Below are positions 1 through 5,609 of a stretch of DNA of 5,609 bases, one piece after another. The translations under genes were made by a program, and so were the position numbers. Below the pieces are notes generated by a model. It made no database searches and had not been told where the DNA came from. It saw only the letters and a program-made list of their open reading frames with translations. Numbering within the stretch: the stretch's first letter is position 1; each line of letters begins with the position of its first letter. Source of the DNA: Gammaproteobacteria bacterium (GTDB lineage: Bacteria; Pseudomonadota; Gammaproteobacteria; Chromatiales; Sedimenticolaceae); contig JAGRHB010000017.1 in NCBI GenBank assembly GCA_020445245.1, positions 8,859 through 14,467 on the forward strand, in the 5' to 3' direction.

Positions 1-92
1 GGTGGTGGGCCCTCAGGAGCGGGGTACCGCCAGTCGCCGTTCATCACCACACCTGTCGGCAGAAGGTCGCCCCAGCCGTTCCCCTTGGCCAT
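1..92 (-). CDS. Possible start of an unrecognised protein, cut by the window edge
   Basis: Seen: a leftward frame opens with ATG at 92-90 and stays open to the window edge, giving about 30 residues that begin MAKGNGWGDL. An AGGA Shine-Dalgarno-like motif lies at 104-101 on the minus strand, 8 bases before the ATG. The codons are mostly G/C-ending, as in the neighbouring genes. The same frame is also open upstream of this ATG as far as the tRNA, with no other ATG, GTG or TTG start there, so openness alone proves little. It would be the first gene downstream of tRNA-Val, on the same strand. I recognise no family from this fragment and assign no function. It could be chance, since high-GC DNA often gives open frames of this length. 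Confidence 0.25.
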   Translation of the reverse strand, partial: MAKGNGWGDLLPTGVVMNGDWRYPAPEGPP

Positions 93-217
93 GACGTAGA
101 TCCTGGACAGGCCGGCCTTGATGCAGCGGATACCGATGCGGATGCAATGAGGTGCCAGATACGGGCAGAGCGCCGCGGGGCGCCCGTCGGTGGTTCGTGC
201 CGAATCTTGCTCGTGAT

Positions 218-292
218 TGGTGGGCGCGACAGGGATTGAACCTGTGACCCCTGCCGTGTGAAGGCAGTGCTCTCCCGCTGAGCTACGCGCCC
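218..292 (-). tRNA. tRNA-Val, anticodon CAC
   Basis: The minus strand folds as a complete 75-nt cloverleaf. The acceptor strands GGGCGCG (292-286) and CGCGCCC (228-222) pair perfectly. The discriminator is A (221) and CCA is encoded (220-218). The D-arm begins AGCTCAGC, and the T-loop core reads GGTTCAATCC. The anticodon stem CTGCC/GGCAG encloses the loop TTCACAC, so the anticodon is CAC (260-258), which reads the Val codon GUG. CAC does not wobble, so the cell must have other valine tRNAs for the remaining GUN codons; E. coli manages with UAC and GAC alone. No T-rich terminator hairpin is visible immediately downstream. Confidence 0.96.
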
Positions 293-363
293 GATCGATT
301 TCCCAGGCCTTAAGTCGCGATTACGCTTTGAAGATCAGCGCCTTAGGTCTATCGGAGCGGCGC

Positions 364-392
364 ATTCTAAACGTTCTGGCGTGGTGCGACAA
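364..392 (-). promoter_or_regulatory. Sigma70-type promoter for tRNA-Val
   Basis: On the minus strand a -35 box TTGTCG (392-387, 4/6 to TTGACA) and a -10 box TAGAAT (369-364, 5/6 to TATAAT) are separated by exactly 17 bases. The -10 is followed by a GC-rich discriminator (GCGCCGC), typical of stable-RNA promoters under stringent control. The start should lie near 357, leaving a 5' leader of about 65 nt before the tRNA for RNase P to remove. It lies in the gap between the phospholipase D stop and the tRNA, so the tRNA need not depend on read-through from that gene. Boxes are seen; function is inferred. Confidence 0.6.
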
Positions 393-444
393 GGTGGCCG
401 TGACGGCGGCGGGGTGTTTTCCTCCCGGGCGCCACCTGGTCGCT

Positions 445-1983
445 TCAGAGCTGTCCTTCGATCGGCAGCAAGCGCGCGAACCAGACCGACATGCGTTTCA
501 GGAAACCGGTATTCGGTTCCGTCCGATAGATCCTGTCTCCGTCCGCCCTGTGCTCCACCCACTCGATGTCATCCCGCTCGTCGAGCCGCAATTCATAGGC
601 CACATCGCGGAGCCTGGTGTCGAACCAGTCACCGACCATGCCCGCCAGCTGCGCATTGTCGAACACGATCCCCATTTCGGTGTTCAGAACCGCCGATCTG
701 GGGTCAAGGTTGAGCGAGCCGACGAACAGGCGCTGCCGGTCGAAGGCGAATGTCTTGGCGTGCAGGCTGGCCCGCGAAGAGCCACCCCAGTGTTGATCCT
801 GGTCTTCTTCCGGCTTCGCTGATCGTGCCTTCGCTTCATACAGACCGACCCCGGCCCGCAACAGGTCCTTGCGGTACCTGGAATAACCGGCGTGCACCAC
901 GCCGACGTCATTGGATGCCAGGGAATTGGTCAGGATACGCACCCGGACGCCTCGCTCGACGAGGGAGGCGAGCCAATCCACGCCGGTGTCGCCGGGCACG
1001 AAGTAGGGCGAGAAGATCAGCACTTCGGACGCTGCATTTCGCACATCGGCCTGCAGTCGGGGTCCCATGTGTGTCGACCGATCGTCCGGGCTGGTGAGCA
1101 GTTTGTCTGGCCCGTCGGCAAACACCTTTGCCCGCCCCCAGTGCAGGGACAACTGCTGGTGTGTCAGCTGCTCGACCAGGGGTGAGGCGCGTAGACGTGC
1201 GGCATAAGTGCTGCCTTGCGATTGGATCGCGATCGAGGCGAGGTGCGCACGAAGTGCGTCGAGCCGGTCCGGCGTGGGCGTTTCCCTGCTCAATGTCGAG
1301 GCCGGATACGCCAGCGAGTGATTCCAGTAGGTATCGAAAACCGCGGAGACATCGGTCGCGACCGGACCGGTGCCCAGTACGTCGAGGTCGCCGAATTCCA
1401 CAGTCGGATCGGCGGAGAAGTACTCGTCGCCGATATTGCGCCCACCGACCACAGTGGCCACGCCGTCCACGGTAAACGACTTGTTGTGCATGCGCCGGGT
1501 GACGCTGCCGAAGCGCGTGAGCATCTCGAGCATCCGAGAGGAGCGACTGGCGTAGGGGTTGAACAGGCGCAGCTCGAAATGGGGGTGCGCGTCGAGCGCG
1601 GCAAAATCCAGGTCTCGCCCGGCCGTATCCATGTCATCGATCAGAAGGCGCACGCGTACCCCTCGGTCTGCAGCGGCCACAAGGTGTTGCAGCAGCAGGT
1701 TGCCGGTGAGGTCGTCGTGGAACAGGTAATACTGGGCGTCGATCGTGCGTTCGGCCTTGTCTGCCAGCAGCACGCGGGCGGCGAATGCATCCAGTCCGTT
1801 GGCGAGCAGATGGAATCCTGAAAGCCCGGGGTGTCCGGCGATACTGGTGGCGACCGCTTCGGAAAGTGTGCTGTCGATATCCGTCATCTGCCTGCTCGCT
1901 ACGCGTGTCTCATTGTCCGGCAGCGTGGCGCAGGCGGCGAGCAGCAGTGCAGGACAAAGCAGCAGAAGCCTCAAAAAACGCAT
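445..1983 (-). CDS. clsC: ClsC-type phospholipase D family lipoprotein (probable cardiolipin synthase)
   Basis: Probable envelope phospholipid enzyme. E. coli ClsC (YmdC) joins phosphatidylethanolamine and phosphatidylglycerol to make cardiolipin. From the ATG at 1983 the product is 512 aa (E. coli about 473). It begins with a lipoprotein signal: positive residues, a Leu-rich core, then the lipobox LAAC with Cys18. Residue +2 is Ala, not Asp, so outer-membrane sorting is predicted. Two complete HKD catalytic motifs follow: H166, K168, D173 with GGRN (about 1488-1435), and H408, K410, D415 with GSLN (about 762-709). The stretch RRMHNKSFTVDGV and the C-terminal LPIEGQL are typical of the ClsC branch. 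I chose the 1983 start because AGGCGA sits 6-9 bases upstream and the signal peptide starts at once; an in-frame ATG at 2013 would add 10 polar residues. The divergent neighbour is gltX. The YmdB partner seen in E. coli is not in the window. The exact lipid substrate is inferred. Confidence 0.92.
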   Translation of the reverse strand: MRFLRLLLLCPALLLAACATLPDNETRVASRQMTDIDSTLSEAVATSIAGHPGLSGFHLLANGLDAFAARVLLADKAERTIDAQYYLFHDDLTGNLLLQHLVAAADRGVRVRLLIDDMDTAGRDLDFAALDAHPHFELRLFNPYASRSSRMLEMLTRFGSVTRRMHNKSFTVDGVATVVGGRNIGDEYFSADPTVEFGDLDVLGTGPVATDVSAVFDTYWNHSLAYPASTLSRETPTPDRLDALRAHLASIAIQSQGSTYAARLRASPLVEQLTHQQLSLHWGRAKVFADGPDKLLTSPDDRSTHMGPRLQADVRNAASEVLIFSPYFVPGDTGVDWLASLVERGVRVRILTNSLASNDVGVVHAGYSRYRKDLLRAGVGLYEAKARSAKPEEDQDQHWGGSSRASLHAKTFAFDRQRLFVGSLNLDPRSAVLNTEMGIVFDNAQLAGMVGDWFDTRLRDVAYELRLDERDDIEWVEHRADGDRIYRTEPNTGFLKRMSVWFARLLPIEGQL

Positions 1984-2211
1984 GTCTCGCCTGTCGTCTG
2001 CTGCCAAGTGCATTTTCCGGGGTCCATTGCCGATCAGGTCGCGTCAAGTTACCGGCTTTTTGGGTCGGATGGTATGGGTGCAATCGCAAGCCGTCGGATT
2101 CTTGGGGATCATGAGACCTGAGTCGGTCGGGACAAGGGCAGCGTGAAGCCCGGCGGATCCGGTTGCTGTAGCCCGGGTAGCCGACACCGGCCGGAGCGGG
2201 TCGGGCGACGG

Positions 2212-2240
2212 GGTGAATCACCTCAGGAAATGCCGTTTCC
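2212..2240. promoter_or_regulatory. Two adjacent perfect dyads upstream of gltX, possible operator
   Basis: GGTGAATCACC (2212-2222) is a perfect 11-base palindrome around one central base. Four bases on, GGAAA-TGCCG-TTTCC (2226-2240) is a perfect 5-base inverted repeat with a 5-base spacer. Both lie just upstream of the proposed gltX -35 box (2244), where a regulator could bind. I recognise neither as a known operator, and short dyads do occur by chance. Regulatory function is inference only. Confidence 0.25.
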
Positions 2241-2243
2241 GGC

Positions 2244-2271
2244 TAGTCATTCGAGGTGGGGCTGATAGAAT
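2244..2271 (+). promoter_or_regulatory. Probable gltX-glnS promoter
   Basis: A -10 box TAGAAT (2266-2271, 5/6) is preceded at 16 bases by TAGTCA (2244-2249, 4/6 to TTGACA). The start would be near 2278, giving a short leader of roughly 24 nt before the gltX ATG. A CACGCG discriminator follows the -10, GC-rich like those of the two tRNA promoters in this window. The -35 is weak, so the promoter may be modest or need an activator. Function is inferred from position and boxes. Confidence 0.5.
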
Positions 2272-2301
2272 CACGCGTTTGGCAGACCCCGCTTCAGTCC
2301 A

Positions 2302-3702
2302 ATGACCATCAAGACCCGATTCGCGCCCAGTCCCACCGGCTATCTGCACGTCGGCGGTGCCCGCACGGCGCTTTTTTCCTGGTTGTATGCCCGGCGCCAT
2401 GGTGGGCAGTTTGTGCTGCGCATCGAGGACACCGACCTCGAACGATCCACGGCGGACTCGGTCAACGCCATCCTGGAGGCCATGGACTGGCTGGGCCTGG
2501 ACTATGACGAAGGGCCCTACTATCAGACGCAGCGCTTCGACCGTTACAACGAGGTGATCGACCAGCTGCTGGCCGCCGGCCATGCTTATCGCTGCACCTG
2601 CTCGAAGGATCGCCTCGACGTGCTGCGTGCGGAGCAGATGGCGAACAAGCAGAAGCCGCGCTACGACGGCCATTGCCGTGCGCTGGAGGTCGACCCCGCT
2701 GAACCGCACGTCGTGCGTTTCCGCAACCCGCAGGACGGCGACGTGGTGATCGATGACCTTATCCGCGGAGCTATCGTGGTCAGCAACACCGAGCTGGACG
2801 ACCTGATCATCCGCCGTACCGACGGATCGCCAACCTACAATCTCTCGGTGGTGGTAGACGATCACGACATGGGAATCACGCAGGTGATCCGCGGCGATGA
2901 TCACATCAACAACACACCGCGGCAGATCAACATGTTTCGCGCGATGGGTTGGCCGGTGCCTGACTTCGCTCACGTCCCAATGATCCTCGGTGACGATGGT
3001 GCCCGGCTGTCCAAACGCCATGGTGCAGTCAGCGTGATGCAGTACAAGGAAGACGGGTTTCTGCCCGAAGCACTGCTGAACTACCTGGTACGCCTGGGTT
3101 GGTCGCACGGCGATCAGGAGATCTTCAGTCGAGCTGAAATGGTCGAACACTTCGACCTCGGCGCGGTCAACAGGGCACCTTCGGCGTTCAACACCGAGAA
3201 GCTCATCTGGGTAAACCAGCAGTACATCAAGACCGCCGACCCGGCGCGCCTCGCGGTGCTGGTCGGGGCGTTCCTGGATGCGGAAGGTGTGGCAACGGCA
3301 CAGGGGGCTGACCTGGCCAGCGTAATCGAGGCACAGCGCGAACGCGCCGGGACCCTGGTCGAGCTGGCAGCCCTTTGCCGCTTCTACTACCAGGACTTTG
3401 ACGAGTTCGAACCAGCGGCAGCCAGGAAGGCATTGAAGGACGGTGCTGACGACGCATTGGGTGGCGTCCGCGGCAAGCTGGATTCACTGCCAGACTGGGA
3501 GCGCGCGGCCATTCACGATGCGATTGCGCAGACGGTCGATGAACTCGGCGTCGGGTTCGGCAAGGTCGCGATGCCCTTGCGGGTGGCGGTGACCGGCGGT
3601 GCGCCTTCGCCTGATCTGGATCTGACGATATCCCTGGTCGGTCGTGAAGCGACGCTGCGCCGTATCGATCGCGCCGTGTCTTACATACGCAACAAGGGTT
3701 GA
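2302..3702 (+). CDS. gltX: Glutamyl-tRNA synthetase (GluRS)
   Basis: Cytoplasmic class Ib aminoacyl-tRNA synthetase that attaches glutamate to tRNA-Glu using ATP. The 466 aa match the usual length (E. coli 471). The Rossmann catalytic domain opens with the HIGH-type signature in [12 protein letters not shown] (residues 8-19). The IEDTD motif follows at 41-45, and the KMSKS-type loop RLSKRH is at 235-240. The helical anticodon-binding domain fills the C-terminal third and includes the conserved [13 protein letters not shown] near residue 415. A zinc-site insertion shows C98-x-C100 and C125, but residue 127, a His ligand in E. coli GluRS, is Ala here; Tyr121 or His124 might substitute. The start is fixed by homology ([11 protein letters not shown]), although no Shine-Dalgarno precedes it. 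glnS follows 39 bases after the stop, so an operon is likely. With GlnRS present, this enzyme should be the discriminating kind that charges only tRNA-Glu (inference). Confidence 0.98.
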   Translation: MTIKTRFAPSPTGYLHVGGARTALFSWLYARRHGGQFVLRIEDTDLERSTADSVNAILEAMDWLGLDYDEGPYYQTQRFDRYNEVIDQLLAAGHAYRCTCSKDRLDVLRAEQMANKQKPRYDGHCRALEVDPAEPHVVRFRNPQDGDVVIDDLIRGAIVVSNTELDDLIIRRTDGSPTYNLSVVVDDHDMGITQVIRGDDHINNTPRQINMFRAMGWPVPDFAHVPMILGDDGARLSKRHGAVSVMQYKEDGFLPEALLNYLVRLGWSHGDQEIFSRAEMVEHFDLGAVNRAPSAFNTEKLIWVNQQYIKTADPARLAVLVGAFLDAEGVATAQGADLASVIEAQRERAGTLVELAALCRFYYQDFDEFEPAAARKALKDGADDALGGVRGKLDSLPDWERAAIHDAIAQTVDELGVGFGKVAMPLRVAVTGGAPSPDLDLTISLVGREATLRRIDRAVSYIRNKG

Positions 3703-3741
3703 CGCCGTCTCCCACTGCCAAATTGATGGAATGAAACAACG

Positions 3742-5412
3742 ATGAGTGGTGCACCAGCGACGCCGAAGAATTTCATCCGCCAGATCATCGACAGTGATCT
3801 GCAGAGCGGCAGACACAGCACGATCCACACCCGCTTTCCGCCGGAGCCCAACGGCTACCTTCATATCGGGCACGCCAAGTCGATCGTGCTCAATTTCGGG
3901 ATAGCGCAGGATTACCCCGGCAGCTGCAATCTGCGCTTCGATGATACCAATCCGGCGAAAGAGGAAGAGGAGTTCGTCGAGGCGATCAAGGAGGATGTGC
4001 GCTGGTTGGGTTATGAGTGGGCCGAGCTGCGCTTTGCCTCGGATTACTTCGAACAGCTCTACGGCTATGCGGTCGAGCTGATCAACGCGGGCAAGGCATT
4101 CGTCTGCGACCTGACGCCGGAGCAGGTACGCGAGTATCGCGGTACGCTCACCGAGCCGGGTCGCGAGAGCCCTTTCCGCGACCGGCCGATCGAGGAAAAC
4201 CTGGATCTGTTCAGGCGCATGCGTGCCGGCGAATTCGCCGACGGCAGTCGTACGCTGCGAGCGCGCATCGATATGGCGTCGCCGAACATCAATCTGCGCG
4301 ACCCGGCGCTGTACCGCATCCGTCACGGCCTGATTCATCACCAGACCGGTGCGGAGTGGTGCATCTACCCGATGTACGACTACACGCATCCTATCTCGGA
4401 TGCGATCGAGGGCATCACCCATTCCCTGTGTACGCTCGAGTTCGAGGACCATCGCCCGCTGTACGACTGGGTGCTCGACAACATCAGCATCGCGTGTCAC
4501 CCGCGGCAGATCGAGTTCTCGCGCCTCAATCTCGAATACACGGTAATGAGCAAGCGGCGGCTCACGCAGCTGGTCCAGGAGAAACGCGTGTCCGGCTGGA
4601 ACGATCCGCGCATGCCAACCATTGCCGGGCTGCGGCGACGCGGCTACACACCCGAATCGATCCGCCATTTCTGCGAGGCGATCGGTATCACCAAGTCCGA
4701 GGGCACGGTCGAGATGGGCGTGCTGGAGAACAGCATCCGCGGCCACCTCGATGCGATTGCGCCAAGGCGCATGGCCGTGCTCGACCCGCTCAAGCTGGTG
4801 ATCAGCAACTACCCGGCCGAGCAGGCCGAGGTATTGCAGGCCGGCAATCATCCGAAGGACGAGACGCTGGGCAGCCGCGAGCTGGTGCTGACCCGCGAGA
4901 TCTACATCGATCGTGCCGATTTCCGCGAGGAGGCCAACAAGAAATACAAGCGCCTGGTGCTGGGCGGCGAGGTGCGTCTGCGCAATGCCTACGTTGTACG
5001 CTGTGACCAGGCGCTGAAGGATCACGACGGCAATATCGTCGAGCTGCGCTGCACCTATGATCCGGATACCCTCGGGCACAACCCTGAGGGCCGCAAGGTG
5101 CGCGGGGTGATCCACTGGGTGTCCGCCACGCATGGCCACAAGGCCGAGGTGCGTCTGTACGACCGCCTGTGCAAGTCGGCAGAACCGGGCAAGGGCGGCG
5201 ATTTCCTTGATGACCTCAATCCCGAGTCGCTGCGCTTACTGCGTGACTGCATGGTCGAACCCGCGTTGGCGCAGGCGGCGGTCGGCGAGCGCTACCAGTT
5301 CGAGCGCGAAGGCTATTTCTGTCTGGACAGCGAAGAAAGCACGCCGGGCAAACTGGTGTTCAACCGTATCGTCTCGCTGCGTGACTCCTGGGGCAAAGGC
5401 GAGGACGAATGA
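3742..5412 (+). CDS. glnS: Glutaminyl-tRNA synthetase (GlnRS)
   Basis: Cytoplasmic class Ib synthetase that charges tRNA-Gln directly with glutamine, avoiding the transamidation route. At 556 aa it is full length (E. coli 554) and very similar throughout. The N-terminus matches the family's NFIRQIID pattern. The HIGH motif is exact (H41-I42-G43-H44 within [12 protein letters not shown]), RFDDTNP lies at 65-71, and the MSK loop VMSKRR at 268-273. The C-terminal part is the two-barrel anticodon-binding region, with [20 protein letters not shown] near 393-412 and [11 protein letters not shown] near 525-535. The ATG at 3742 agrees with the E. coli start. The ribosome site is weak: TGGA at 3727-3730, 11 bases upstream. 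It sits 39 bases behind gltX on the same strand, with no terminator or clear promoter between, so co-transcription is likely. A tRNA cluster follows after a short gap. Bacterial glnS is believed to have been acquired from eukaryotes, and its presence supports a proteobacterial host. Confidence 0.98.
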   Translation: MSGAPATPKNFIRQIIDSDLQSGRHSTIHTRFPPEPNGYLHIGHAKSIVLNFGIAQDYPGSCNLRFDDTNPAKEEEEFVEAIKEDVRWLGYEWAELRFASDYFEQLYGYAVELINAGKAFVCDLTPEQVREYRGTLTEPGRESPFRDRPIEENLDLFRRMRAGEFADGSRTLRARIDMASPNINLRDPALYRIRHGLIHHQTGAEWCIYPMYDYTHPISDAIEGITHSLCTLEFEDHRPLYDWVLDNISIACHPRQIEFSRLNLEYTVMSKRRLTQLVQEKRVSGWNDPRMPTIAGLRRRGYTPESIRHFCEAIGITKSEGTVEMGVLENSIRGHLDAIAPRRMAVLDPLKLVISNYPAEQAEVLQAGNHPKDETLGSRELVLTREIYIDRADFREEANKKYKRLVLGGEVRLRNAYVVRCDQALKDHDGNIVELRCTYDPDTLGHNPEGRKVRGVIHWVSATHGHKAEVRLYDRLCKSAEPGKGGDFLDDLNPESLRLLRDCMVEPALAQAAVGERYQFEREGYFCLDSEESTPGKLVFNRIVSLRDSWGKGEDE

Positions 5413-5426
5413 TCGGGGGCAGGGAC

Positions 5427-5474
5427 AAAAAAATCGTCAAAATACTGGACAAGGAATAGATGCTTTAATACGAT
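5427..5474 (+). promoter_or_regulatory. Strong promoter of the tRNA-Ala/tRNA-Glu cluster with UP-like element
   Basis: A -35 box TGGACA (5446-5451, 5/6) and a -10 box TACGAT (5469-5474, 4/6) are exactly 17 bases apart. Upstream, A-tracts at 5427-5433 and 5439-5442 lie where the RNA polymerase alpha subunit binds UP elements. Downstream, the GC-rich discriminator ACGCGCC (5475-5481) is the hallmark of ppGpp-inhibited stable-RNA promoters. The transcript should start near 5481-5482, about 8 bases before the tRNA-Ala 5' end. No hairpin terminator separates glnS from this promoter, so glnS transcripts may also enter the cluster. Confidence 0.75.
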
Positions 5475-5489
5475 ACGCGCCTCGTTTGA

Positions 5490-5565
5490 GGGGCCATAGC
5501 TCAGCTGGGAGAGCGCAACACTGGCAGTGTTGAGGTCGGCGGTTCGATCCCGCCTGGCTCCACCA
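5490..5565 (+). tRNA. tRNA-Ala, anticodon GGC
   Basis: A complete 76-nt cloverleaf with encoded CCA (5563-5565). The acceptor strand GGGGCCA (5490-5496) pairs with TGGCTCC (5555-5561). It includes the G3:U70 wobble pair (5492 with 5559), the main identity element for alanyl-tRNA synthetase. The anticodon stem CAACA/TGTTG (5516-5520, 5528-5532) encloses the loop CTGGCAG, so the anticodon is GGC (5523-5525), reading GCC and GCU. The T-arm carries the usual GGTTCGATCC. It is the first gene of a tRNA cluster and is followed after 16 bases by tRNA-Glu. Confidence 0.98.
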
Positions 5566-5581
5566 AAAAATCAGGTTTTTC

Positions 5582-5609
5582 GTCCCGTTCGTCTAGAGGC
5601 CTAGGACAT
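5582..5609 (+). tRNA. tRNA-Glu, 5' part only, cut by the window end
   Basis: The last 28 bases begin GTCCCGTTCGTCTAGAGGCC, nearly identical to the 5' half of E. coli tRNA-Glu (about 25 of 28 bases, from memory). The acceptor 5' strand and the D-arm are present; the anticodon lies outside the window. UUC is expected because bacterial tRNA-Glu usually carries it. The 16-base spacer after tRNA-Ala is an A5 / T5 inverted repeat around TCAGG (5566-5580). It could form only a weak hairpin, so the two tRNAs are probably made as one precursor and cut apart. Confidence 0.88.

Larger units (their letters stand above)
1984..2301. other. Divergent intergenic region between clsC and gltX
   Basis: About 318 bases separate the two divergent starts, enough for independent promoters. 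The right third carries two perfect dyads (2212-2222, 2226-2240) and the likely gltX promoter (2244-2271). For the leftward clsC gene I see only weak candidates: an isolated TTGACG (2046-2041) with no -10 at proper spacing, and TTGTCC with CATGAT about 16 bases apart near 2135-2108, each 4/6. GC-rich partial inverted repeats occur at 2181-2205 (CCGAC and GTCGG around CCGGCCGG). I see no RNA gene, riboswitch, repeat array or intrinsic terminator. Short open frames here are overlaps or shadows. Confidence 0.7.

Noticed and set aside
3..17. TGGTGGGC near the window start, matching the tRNA-Val 3' end at 218-225, as a possible attachment-site copy
   Set aside because: Only 8 bases match exactly and the match then needs a gap; no T-loop sequence follows, so it is neither a second tRNA nor a convincing att repeat.
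1216..1821. Rightward open frames inside the phospholipase gene (also 328-822)
   Set aside because: They are antisense to a gene with both HKD motifs and a lipobox; the translations look like ordinary shadow sequence.
1910..2221. Leftward 103-codon frame overlapping the start of clsC
   Set aside because: It runs into clsC in another frame, is rich in Arg and Pro as noncoding GC-rich frames are, and matches nothing I recognise.
2372..2377. Run of six T in gltX as a slippage or frameshift site
   Set aside because: The frame is intact across it, with no stimulatory structure or alternative product evident.
2218..3150. Leftward open frame of 310 codons opposite gltX
   Set aside because: Antisense shadow of gltX in the same codon register as the one above; no family features and no ribosome site noted.
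3484..5139. Leftward open frame of 551 codons opposite gltX and glnS
   Set aside because: It spans the gltX-glnS junction and lies antisense to two genes with full-length, motif-complete products. Long antisense frames arise from the high G/C third positions of the real genes. Its translation shows no recognisable domain.
5566..5580. A5-TCAGG-T5 between tRNA-Ala and tRNA-Glu as a terminator
   Set aside because: A stem of five A-T pairs is too weak, and tRNA-Glu begins two bases later, so it is more likely a processing spacer.

Overview
The window looks like an ordinary housekeeping stretch of a GC-rich gammaproteobacterial chromosome. The glutamyl-tRNA and glutaminyl-tRNA synthetases both resemble their E. 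coli homologues closely (recalled from memory, not searched). A dedicated GlnRS fits organisms that charge tRNA-Gln directly. The tRNAs encode their own CCA ends, and the -35/-10 elements are sigma70-like with GC-rich discriminators. I cannot name the order or genus.

Layout from left to right. Positions 1-217 lie downstream of a leftward tRNA-Val(CAC) gene (218-292) and hold at most the start of an unrecognised leftward ORF that leaves the window. The tRNA has a good sigma70-type promoter at 364-392. Next is a leftward gene for a ClsC/YmdC-type phospholipase D lipoprotein (stop at 445, start at 1983), probably a cardiolipin synthase. A divergent intergenic region of about 320 bases separates it from gltX (2302-3702). 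Its left part shows no convincing signal, and its right part carries two small perfect dyads and a gltX promoter. glnS (3742-5412) follows gltX after 39 bases, probably as an operon. After glnS comes a strong tRNA promoter with an A-tract upstream element, then tRNA-Ala(GGC) (5490-5565) and the first 28 bases of tRNA-Glu, cut by the window end.

The right half is a translation module: GluRS and GlnRS, with tRNA-Glu, a substrate of GluRS, just downstream. The tRNA promoter's GC-rich discriminator suggests stringent (ppGpp) control. The left half is an envelope lipid gene and an isolated tRNA. I found no CRISPR, insertion sequence, toxin-antitoxin or defence system, and nothing resembling a new system. 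The points most worth checking are the altered zinc-site residue in GluRS, the missing Shine-Dalgarno of gltX, the paired dyads upstream of gltX, and the apparent read-through from glnS into the tRNA cluster.
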